Origin: VRUE01 sp035693025
GTDB taxonomy: Bacteria; Actinomycetota; Thermoleophilia; Solirubrobacterales; 70-9
NCBI GenBank assembly: GCA_035693025.1
Contig: DASSHI010000027.1
Span: forward strand, 17,434-81,433
DNA: 64,000 nucleotides
Direction of reading: 5' to 3'
The position numbers and the translations under genes were made by a program. Below are positions 59,269-64,000 of the stretch, piece after piece. Position 1 is the first letter of the stretch; each line of letters starts with the position of its first letter. The notes under the pieces were generated by a model, which was not told the DNA's origin, ran no database searches, and worked only from the letters and a program-made list of their open reading frames with translations.

Positions 59269-59703
59269 GTGATCCGCGAGCTGCTGCCGCCGCAGACGGG
59301 CCTGGCCTTTGCCGCCATGGGGGCGCTGCGCACCGACCTCGCCGACGAGGAGTCGTTCGTCGGCCGGGTCGACGGGACGCTGCGCGGGCAGGGCTACCGG
59401 CTGGCCGGCGCTTTCGAAGCGGGCGCCGAGGGCGCCGTCGGCGTCGCCGGCTTCCGCATCGCCGACAGTCTCGCCTGGGGCCGCTACCTCTACGTCGACG
59501 ACCTCTCGACCCTGCCCGAGGCGCGGCGGCGCGGCCACGGGCGAGCGCTGCTCGACTGGCTGCTCGAGGAGGCGCGGCGCGAGAGCTGCGAGCAGCTCCA
59601 CCTCGACTCCGGCGTCGAACTCAACCGAGCCGACGCCCACCGCCTTTATCTCAACGCTGGCCTGGTCATCACCGCCCACCATTTCGCCCGCTACGTCAAG
59701 TAG
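59269..59703 (+). CDS. GNAT-family N-acetyltransferase
   Basis: 144 residues from GTG. The acetyl-CoA pyrophosphate loop ARRRGHGRALLDWLLEEAR follows the strand YLYVDDLSTLPE; the C-terminal NRADAHRLYLNAGL is typical of GNAT motif B. Target unknown. It diverges from the alpha/beta hydrolase and ends 21 bp before tRNA-Arg. Confidence 0.88.
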   Translation: MIRELLPPQTGLAFAAMGALRTDLADEESFVGRVDGTLRGQGYRLAGAFEAGAEGAVGVAGFRIADSLAWGRYLYVDDLSTLPEARRRGHGRALLDWLLEEARRESCEQLHLDSGVELNRADAHRLYLNAGLVITAHHFARYVK

Positions 59704-59724
59704 AGCCGTAACCTAAGCGCACCC

Positions 59725-59797
59725 GCCCCCGTAGCTCAGTGGACAGAGCGACGGCCTTCTAAGCCGTGGGTCGCTGGTTCGAATCCAGCCGGGGGTA
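59725..59797 (+). tRNA. tRNA-Arg (anticodon TCT), prophage integration site
   Basis: 73 nt. Acceptor GCCCCCG pairs with CGGGGGT (G-T at the end), anticodon stem ACGGC/GCCGT with loop CTTCTAA, anticodon TCT (Arg, AGA). T-arm CTGGTTCGAATCCAG. No encoded CCA. Phage genes begin immediately after its 3' end, so the 3' part is the likely attachment core. Confidence 0.93.
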
Positions 59798-59900
59798 TCT
59801 CGCCAGCCGAGCGAACGACTCCGCATAGCCCCGTAACGCCGCTCGCATCCGTGCGACACGGGCGGGAGTGCGGGGCGTTGCGCGGCCATCTGGGACGCAA

Positions 59901-59933
59901 GAGTGACGCAGACCCCAACCGGGGAGTGACGCA
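59901..59933 (+). repeat. Direct repeat GAGTGACGCA x2 next to the integration site
   Basis: Exact copies at 59901-59910 and 59924-59933, 23 bp apart, about 105 bp from the tRNA end. Possible arm-type sites for an integrase or excisionase. Confidence 0.5.
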
Positions 59934-60042
59934 CTTCGCCGTCTCGGGCACCACCTCACCGCCCGAGCATCTGCGCGTCGCAGCCGCCAACGGCCACCCC
60001 CACGCCCTGTCTGAGCTCCTACGCCGGGAGGTCACCACATGA
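59926..60042 (+). CDS. Very small prophage protein
   Basis: 38 codons from GTG 59926 (MTHFAVSGTTSPPEHLRVAA and on to SELLRREVTT). The stop overlaps the next start as ATGA, as elsewhere in this prophage, which is the main support. The start lies inside the direct repeat and may instead be upstream at 59851. Function unknown. Confidence 0.4.
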   Translation: MTHFAVSGTTSPPEHLRVAAANGHPHALSELLRREVTT

Positions 60043-60350
60043 CCGCCGCCGAGCTGCTGGGGCGCCGCCACGTGGTACGCGCCGAACTCGAAGAGGGCCG
60101 CGGCCACCTGCTGATGGTGCTGCGCAAACCCGACGAGGCCGTGAAGGCCGCCCCGGTCGGCGATGTCCTCTGCTGGGCGAACGGGTTGGAAGAGGCCAAG
60201 GTCTCCCGCATCCTCGCCGCCGCCGAGATCCCATGGGGTCGCCCCACGGCCAGCCTGCGAAAGCGCGAGGTCGAGATGCTCTGCCTACAGATCAAAGCCC
60301 GGCACCCCGAGACCTGGCAGCGCTGGCGGGACGCGGTGAAGCGCAGGTGA
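60039..60350 (+). CDS. Small prophage protein, possibly mIHF-like DNA-binding
   Basis: 103 residues, no signal or membrane segment. The C-terminal half VSRILAAAEIPWGRPTASLRKREVEMLC has the helix-turn-helix-like rhythm of actinobacterial mIHF (K-V-x-x-x-L...R-x-x-x-L-x-x-R-x-x-x-L), suggesting nucleic acid binding. Weak evidence. Coupled on both sides by 4-nt overlaps. Confidence 0.6.
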   Translation: MTAAELLGRRHVVRAELEEGRGHLLMVLRKPDEAVKAAPVGDVLCWANGLEEAKVSRILAAAEIPWGRPTASLRKREVEMLCLQIKARHPETWQRWRDAVKRR

Positions 60351-60580
60351 AGCCCCGCCCAAACACCCGCCACCGCTGTCCCCGCTGCGGACAGGTAGGC
60401 GACCCCCGGATGTGCAACTGCATGGCCCGGCTGCGCCGCTACGCCCGCGAAGCCCGAGAGGCCCACCGCCGCGGCAAGCGGCACCTGGTCGGCGGCCACC
60501 TCGCCAACCTGGAGAACCTGCTCGAGGACTTGGCGCTCGACGCCGGGGTCACGCGGCGCGAAGAGCGGGAGGCGGCATAG
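60347..60580 (+). CDS. Small prophage zinc-ribbon protein
   Basis: 77 residues from GTG overlapping the previous stop (GTGA). N-terminal zinc site RCPRCGQVGDPRMCNCMARL, then a helical, basic C-terminus. Typical small phage regulator or nuclease accessory; function unknown. Confidence 0.65.
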   Translation: MKPRPNTRHRCPRCGQVGDPRMCNCMARLRRYAREAREAHRRGKRHLVGGHLANLENLLEDLALDAGVTRREEREAA

Positions 60581-61206
60581 TGGGGGAGTACCGGACCATC
60601 GTCGCCGATCCACCCTGGGAGTTGCCGAGCCGGAAGATGAGGCCCGGCGGCCGTCGGGCCTCGGCAACCGAGGTCCCCTACAGCTTCATGTCGCTCGAGG
60701 AGATCGAAGCCCTCCAGGTAGCCGAGTGGGCAGCCGACAACTGTGCGCTCTTCCTCTGGTCGACGCGCCGGAACTTCCGCGAGGGGGTCGCAGCCGCTGT
60801 CGCCCGCGCTTGGGGCTTTGAGCCCTGTGCCGAGATCATGTGGGGGCTGCGCAATCCCGGCCTCGGCACCCCGCGCGCACTCGCCGCCGATCACGAGCCG
60901 ATCCTGGTCGCCAAGCGCGGCTCACCCGACTGGCGCGCTGGCGAGCCGATGGGCGTCCACTTCTGGCGGCAGCCCTACTACCCGAGGGGCGGCGGCAAGA
61001 TCCACAGCGCCAAGCCCGAGGCGTTCCTCGACCATGTAGAGCAGTGGTCTCCCGGTCCCTACCTCGAGCTGTTCGCCCGCCGTGACCGCCTCGGTTGGGA
61101 CACCTGGGGGAACGAGTGCCTGAACACGATCCGCACCCCGGCACTCGCGGGGGGGGCTTCGCAGATGACCGTTGACGACGTGCTGGCTGAGATGGAGGGC
61201 ACCTGA
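60580..61206 (+). CDS. MT-A70 family DNA (adenine-N6) methyltransferase
   Basis: 208 residues from GTG 60580, which overlaps the preceding TAG by one base. Catalytic motif DPPW at residues 10-13 (IVADPPWEL), then YSFMSLEEIEAL and the SAM-binding region ADHEPILVAKRG and GPYLELFARRDRLGWDTWGNE. Methylates adenine in DNA (or RNA), perhaps to protect phage DNA from host restriction. No cognate endonuclease is nearby. Confidence 0.9.
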   Translation: MGEYRTIVADPPWELPSRKMRPGGRRASATEVPYSFMSLEEIEALQVAEWAADNCALFLWSTRRNFREGVAAAVARAWGFEPCAEIMWGLRNPGLGTPRALAADHEPILVAKRGSPDWRAGEPMGVHFWRQPYYPRGGGKIHSAKPEAFLDHVEQWSPGPYLELFARRDRLGWDTWGNECLNTIRTPALAGGASQMTVDDVLAEMEGT

Positions 61207-61394
61207 TGGCCGCCCGAGTAGGCCCCGGCGAATATCGCTGTCCTCACCCCCGAGGCTGCGGGCACGTCAAGCCCAAAGACGACTTCTACGCCCCACGGAC
61301 CAAGAGCACCGAAGTGAGCCACTACTGCAAGAAATGCCAGGCCGGCCATGCTCGCGAAGCTCGGCGGCGGCAAGCCGAGCTACAGGCAGCCTGA
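61206..61394 (+). CDS. Small prophage zinc-finger protein
   Basis: 62 residues. Cysteines in YRCPHPRGCGHVKPKDDFY and SHYCKKCQAGHAREA form a four-Cys/His zinc site like the accessory finger of phage recombination-endonuclease VII families, but no endonuclease core follows. ATG overlaps the methyltransferase stop (TGATG). Confidence 0.65.
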   Translation: MAARVGPGEYRCPHPRGCGHVKPKDDFYAPRTKSTEVSHYCKKCQAGHAREARRRQAELQAA

Positions 61395-61455
61395 CCCTGC
61401 GCACCCGGTAGACTGCATAGGGCGTCCTGTGGTGGGGCGCACATTGCCGAGCCGG

Positions 61456-61475
61456 CGCCGCCCTTCGAGGCGGCG
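61456..61475 (+). terminator. Hairpin after the first prophage gene block
   Basis: CGCCGCC (61456-61462) and GGCGGCG (61469-61475) around CTTCGA, followed by TTGCTCGTT. Lies 62 bp after the zinc-finger gene and before the terminase block. No long T run, so only a weak call. Confidence 0.4.
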
Positions 61476-61493
61476 TTGCTCGTTCAGGGGGGC

Positions 61494-61503
61494 GGGTCAA
61501 CGC
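61494..61503 (+). promoter_or_regulatory. Prophage leader motif GGGTCAACGC, copy 1
   Basis: Located 22 nt before the ATG of the small terminase gene. The same 10-mer is found before two other prophage genes (63576 and 63898) at similar distances. Confidence 0.5.
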
Positions 61504-61525
61504 GGGTCGATCCTACCTTGGAGGC

Positions 61526-62089
61526 ATGGCGGACGAGAAGACCAAGCGGCGCTGCACTGCGCGGACGAAGGCGGGGGCGCAGTGTCGCAACGGTGCCCTA
61601 CCGGGACAGCTCGTGTGCCTTTCGCACGCGGACAGGAAGATCAAGAAATCCGCAGGTTTCGGCGGGGCTCAGCCCGGAAGCGGTCGGCCCCGCAAACTGA
61701 AGCCCGCGGAGGTAGAGCAGCGCCTCATGGAGAACTACGCGATCGCCTGGATGCGGCCCTACTGGAAGATCCTGGGCTTCGATGTCCACATAGACGATGA
61801 CGGCGAGCTCGTACTGACCGAGCGGCCGGAGGGCGGCGCGAAGCTGTACGGCACGTCGGCCAAGGACGGCACGGTCTGCGTCTCCGAGCATGAGGACCTG
61901 GGCGCGCAGATGGCCGCCGCCGAGAAACTGCGCGACCGTGTGTTCGGCCGTCCCAAGTCCATGTCTGAGTTCAAGGGCGAGGTCACCCACCGCAACGCCG
62001 AGAAGATCGACCGCGAAGTCGAGCGGCTGACCGAGCGGCTGACCGAGAAGGCTCTCGCGGATCGCGATGGCGAGCCCGCACCTTCCTGA
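61526..62089 (+). CDS. Probable terminase small subunit
   Basis: 187 residues. A small Cys-rich finger at the N-terminus (RRCTARTKAGAQCRNGALPGQLVCLSHADRK), then a Gly/Pro linker (GGAQPGSGRPRKL) and a helical region (EVEQRLMENYAIAW, EKIDREVERLTERLTEKAL). Assigned as terminase small subunit mainly because it directly precedes and overlaps (23 nt) the large subunit. TTGGAGG is four nt before the ATG. Confidence 0.7.
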   Translation: MADEKTKRRCTARTKAGAQCRNGALPGQLVCLSHADRKIKKSAGFGGAQPGSGRPRKLKPAEVEQRLMENYAIAWMRPYWKILGFDVHIDDDGELVLTERPEGGAKLYGTSAKDGTVCVSEHEDLGAQMAAAEKLRDRVFGRPKSMSEFKGEVTHRNAEKIDREVERLTERLTEKALADRDGEPAPS

Positions 62090-63455
62090 GGACTGGGACT
62101 CCTGGCCCATAGAGGACAAGCGCAGCTACATGCTGAGGCTGCGCGAACGGGTCGACGGCCACTGGCTCGATAGGGCGCGGCCCAACCAGCGCCCGCCAGA
62201 GGAGGAGTGGTCGACGCTGCTGCTGACTGGGGGCCGCGGTTCGGGGAAGACCTGGACCGGCGCGCACCTGCTGGTCGAAGAGATCGAGAATGACCCGCTG
62301 CGCGAGACCGAGGGCCCGGGCGAATGGGCCGTGGTCGCGCCCACCTTCGGCGATGCCCGCGATAAGTGCATTGAGGGGGAATCGGGCCTGCTCGCCGCCC
62401 TGCGCACGAGCAAGGCTGAGGTCGACGCCGGGATCAGCCCGACCGTGGCGAAGTGGAACCGCTCGATCGGGGAGATGGAGCTGCGCGACGGGACGCGGAT
62501 CGTGATCGACGGCGCCGACGACGGAGCGCCGACGATCCAAGGGACCAACCTGCGCGGCGTGTGGTGCGACGAGATCGGACTGTGGAAGAAATGGAAAGAA
62601 GCCTTCGATGAGTCGGTGGGCTATGCGGTGCGCAAAGGCCGGGCGCGAAGGATCGTCACCGGGACGCCGAAGCGCGACCGCCCGGCGCGAGCCCTGGTCA
62701 AGCGGCTGCTCGCCGATCCCCGCGTGCTGACCCGCCGGCTGCTCACCGCCGAAAACTGGGACAACCTCTCGGAGGTCTTCCGGGAGACCGCCCTGCTGAC
62801 CAAGGACACCGAACTGGGCAAGCAGGAGCTGGAAGGGCTGCTGCTGGACGAGGCAGAGGGCGCGCTGTGGAAGCGCGACTGGATCAAGCTGGGGCGGTTG
62901 GACCCCCGGCAGGTGCCGGGCAACTTCGGCCGCCGCATCCTGGCGCTCGACACCGCGGACGGCAAGTACGAGGGCGACGAGCAGGCGTGGGCGCTGGTCG
63001 CTGAGGGCGAACCCGGGCGCTACTACCTGCTGGGCAGCGAAGGGATGCGCAAGACGCCGACCCAGTGGCTCACTGAGGCCGTGATCCTGGCTGACCGCGT
63101 GGGTGCGGCGATCGTGTACGAGGCCAACCATGGCGGGGCCTTCGTCGCCGACCTGCTCGAGCAGGTGATGGACGAGATCGGAGTCCGGGTCCCCGTGTTC
63201 GATGTCCACGCCTCAGACGGCAAGCGCACCCGAGCCGAGCCGGTGGCGATGCTCTACGAGCAAGGAGCGAATCGGGGAGAGGCCCAGGTTTTCCACGTGG
63301 GCGAGTTCCCCGAGGTCGAGGACCAGATGTGCAACTGGACCGGGGAGGCAGGCGTGCCCTCGCCGGACCGCATGGATGCCCTGGTCTGGGCGATCACGGC
63401 GCTGATGAAAGGCGTCGGGCGGCGGCGCAGGCGCAAGGTCGTGGCGAAGGCGTAG
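62067..63455 (+). CDS. Terminase large subunit
   Basis: 462 residues. ATPase domain: Walker A TGGRGSGKTWTG (residues about 54-65), Walker B GVWCDEIGLW and coupling motif RIVTGTPKRD. Nuclease domain: ILALDTADGKYEGDEQAWAL and the final acidic motif SPDRMDALVWAI. Packages phage DNA into the prohead. It is slightly short of the common ~500 residues but complete in motifs. Confidence 0.92.
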   Translation: MASPHLPEDWDSWPIEDKRSYMLRLRERVDGHWLDRARPNQRPPEEEWSTLLLTGGRGSGKTWTGAHLLVEEIENDPLRETEGPGEWAVVAPTFGDARDKCIEGESGLLAALRTSKAEVDAGISPTVAKWNRSIGEMELRDGTRIVIDGADDGAPTIQGTNLRGVWCDEIGLWKKWKEAFDESVGYAVRKGRARRIVTGTPKRDRPARALVKRLLADPRVLTRRLLTAENWDNLSEVFRETALLTKDTELGKQELEGLLLDEAEGALWKRDWIKLGRLDPRQVPGNFGRRILALDTADGKYEGDEQAWALVAEGEPGRYYLLGSEGMRKTPTQWLTEAVILADRVGAAIVYEANHGGAFVADLLEQVMDEIGVRVPVFDVHASDGKRTRAEPVAMLYEQGANRGEAQVFHVGEFPEVEDQMCNWTGEAGVPSPDRMDALVWAITALMKGVGRRRRRKVVAKA

Positions 63456-63480
63456 GATGGGGGCAACGCGCGTTGAGATC

Positions 63481-63558
63481 GGTGTCTGCCCCGTGACGAC
63501 TCGGCGGCCGTGAGGCTGATGGGGTACCGAGCAAGGGTTCGACTCCCGGGTAGGCACC
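63481..63558 (+). ncRNA. tRNA-like structured element between terminase and the next gene
   Basis: A 10-bp end helix GGTGTCTGCC/GGTAGGCACC (with two G-T pairs) closes a region with CTCGG/CCGAG, a GTGA tetraloop hairpin (CGGCC/GGCTG) and GGGTTCGACTCCC, which looks like a T-arm. The anticodon arm is not canonical, so this may be a degenerate or unusual phage tRNA or another structured RNA. Confidence 0.35.
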
Positions 63559-63575
63559 GGTCTCCCCCATGCATA

Positions 63576-63585
63576 GGGTCAACGC
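63576..63585 (+). promoter_or_regulatory. Prophage leader motif GGGTCAACGC, copy 2
   Basis: 23 nt before the ATG at 63609. Confidence 0.5.
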
Positions 63586-63608
63586 ACCCCCTCCGCGAGG
63601 ATGCGCCC

Positions 63609-63896
63609 ATGAGCGCGAGCAACGGAGGCAGGGGCGCCCCACCCGTTCCCCCAGAGGGCCACGGACCGCAGCCGCCACAGCGCGAGCCGCGCCAGGTCAT
63701 CGAGTGCCCGGTCGGCACGAGCGCCAGCCGGATCGAGGGCGAGCGCGGGCTGATGCTCACCTTCGTCACCGTCGAGGCGGGCGAACCGGTGAAGCGCACG
63801 TTCCTGGTCGGAGAGAACGGCGAGGGGGCGATCCGGGACGCGGTGACGGGCGGCATCCAGATCGCGGGCGCCGACGAGATGCCCGTCGCGAAGTAG
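63609..63896 (+). CDS. Small prophage protein
   Basis: 95 residues. A Pro/Gly-rich N-terminus (GGRGAPPVPPEGHGPQPP) precedes a compact region with ASRIEGERGLMLTFVTVEAGE and KRTFLVGENGEGAIRDAVTG. No family recognised. Position between terminase and the next structural gene is often taken by small head or regulatory proteins. Preceded by leader motif copy 2. Confidence 0.65.
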   Translation: MSASNGGRGAPPVPPEGHGPQPPQREPRQVIECPVGTSASRIEGERGLMLTFVTVEAGEPVKRTFLVGENGEGAIRDAVTGGIQIAGADEMPVAK

Positions 63897-63897
63897 C

Positions 63898-63907
63898 GGG
63901 TCAACGC
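63898..63907 (+). promoter_or_regulatory. Prophage leader motif GGGTCAACGC, copy 3
   Basis: Starts at the base after the stop of the previous gene and lies 23 nt before the GTG at 63931. Confidence 0.5.
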
Positions 63908-63930
63908 AGCCCCTCGCCAGCATCGAAGGT

Positions 63931-64000
63931 GTGAGCGAGCGCGTCCGCAAGTCCGTCCGCATCCGGGCGACCGACCTACCCCAGGGCGTCAGCCAACAGC
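63931..64000 (+). CDS. Start of the next prophage gene, cut by the window end
   Basis: GTG opens a frame MSERVRKSVRIRATDLPQGV that runs off the end. Position after terminase makes a portal protein a reasonable guess, but 23 codons are too few to say. Preceded by AAGG and leader motif copy 3. Confidence 0.45.
   Translation, partial: MSERVRKSVRIRATDLPQGVSQQ

Larger units (their letters stand above)
59798..64000 (+). mobile_element. Prophage left end, integrated at tRNA-Arg, continuing past the window
   Basis: From the tRNA 3' end to the end of the window all genes are short, co-directional and phage-like: small zinc-finger proteins, an MT-A70 methyltransferase, small and large terminase, then the next structural gene cut by the window edge. 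Genes overlap by ATGA, GTGA, TAGTG and TGATG. No integrase lies here, so it should be at the other end. Boundary attL is inferred from the tRNA; the second copy is outside the window. Confidence 0.85.

Noticed and set aside
59713..59934. Minus-strand frame reading GWIRTSDPRLRRPSLCPLSYG
   Set aside because: This is the well-known false protein from the antisense of a tRNA gene (here tRNA-Arg).

Overview
The window is about 64 kb of very GC-rich, densely packed bacterial chromosome. Gene content (GuaB3-type IMP dehydrogenase homologue, aa3 oxidase with separate CtaA/CtaB, Fur/Zur-ZIP pair, many ATGA/GTGA gene overlaps, frequent GTG starts) and the very common arrangement of a TAnnnT box 6-12 nt before a start codon without a Shine-Dalgarno sequence point to an actinobacterium. 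My best guess is a Thermoleophilia/Solirubrobacterales-like lineage; that placement is inference, not proof. The last ~4.3 kb is the left end of a prophage integrated at a tRNA-Arg gene.

Layout. 0-11 kb: purine and translation genes (guaB3, guaA, rplM, rpsI), a zinc regulator/transporter pair, glmM and glmS for UDP-GlcNAc precursors, and an exported DUF3352-like lipoprotein. 11-24.8 kb: a Fic protein with twin operators, NAD(P)HX repair, alr, a CCA-adding enzyme, infA, a glycoside hydrolase, a DrrAB-type ABC exporter, an amidase with a GatC-like small partner, a secreted protein and a glycosyltransferase. 24.9-35.8 kb: the respiratory block. It holds a complete aa3 oxidase (ctaC, ctaD, ctaE) interleaved with two Usp-like proteins, then ctaA, a dihaem cytochrome c, a CBS protein and a five-gene minus-strand operon. 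35.9-47.5 kb: lipid-type membrane enzymes, trxB, greA, a full set of beta-oxidation enzymes and a 1-Cys peroxiredoxin. 47.5-59.7 kb: a NUDIX/SDR/OsmC/cobalamin adenosyltransferase/DUF1015 run, an SOS-box-controlled HTH protein, tRNA-Pro, a secreted repeat protein, msrA and a GT-C-like membrane protein. 59.7-64 kb: prophage genes up to terminase and the start of the next structural gene.

The most unusual items are these. (1) A second oxidase subunit I/II pair (33445-35825), co-transcribed with ctaB and two small membrane proteins, in which the CuB ligands, the haem a3 ligand, one haem a ligand and the CuA cysteines are all replaced: an apparently non-catalytic haem-copper-oxidase homologue kept intact beside a normal oxidase. 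(2) Palindromic elements lying inside conserved reading frames: two 92-bp copies in guaA and rpsI with compensatory arm changes and the same reading frame, and a perfect 45-bp hairpin inserted in frame in glmM. (3) A predicted GxGD/PAL-type presenilin-like membrane protein next to guaA. (4) A strong GAA preference for glutamate in exported proteins in a genome that otherwise favours GAG. (5) A repeated GGGTCAACGC leader motif upstream of prophage genes.

Transcription units inferred from overlaps: zur-ZIP; rplM-rpsI-(glmM); CBS-alr-CCA; ABC ATPase-permease-permease-hydrolase; GatC-like-amidase; ctaC-ctaD-Usp-ctaE-Usp; coxB-like-coxA-like-ctaB-two small proteins; acyl-CoA dehydrogenase-enoyl-CoA hydratase-hydroxyacyl-CoA dehydrogenase; DUF1015-adenosyltransferase-OsmC-SDR-NUDIX. 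No stretch over 300 bases lacks a gene. I saw no rRNA, no CRISPR array and no insertion sequence.
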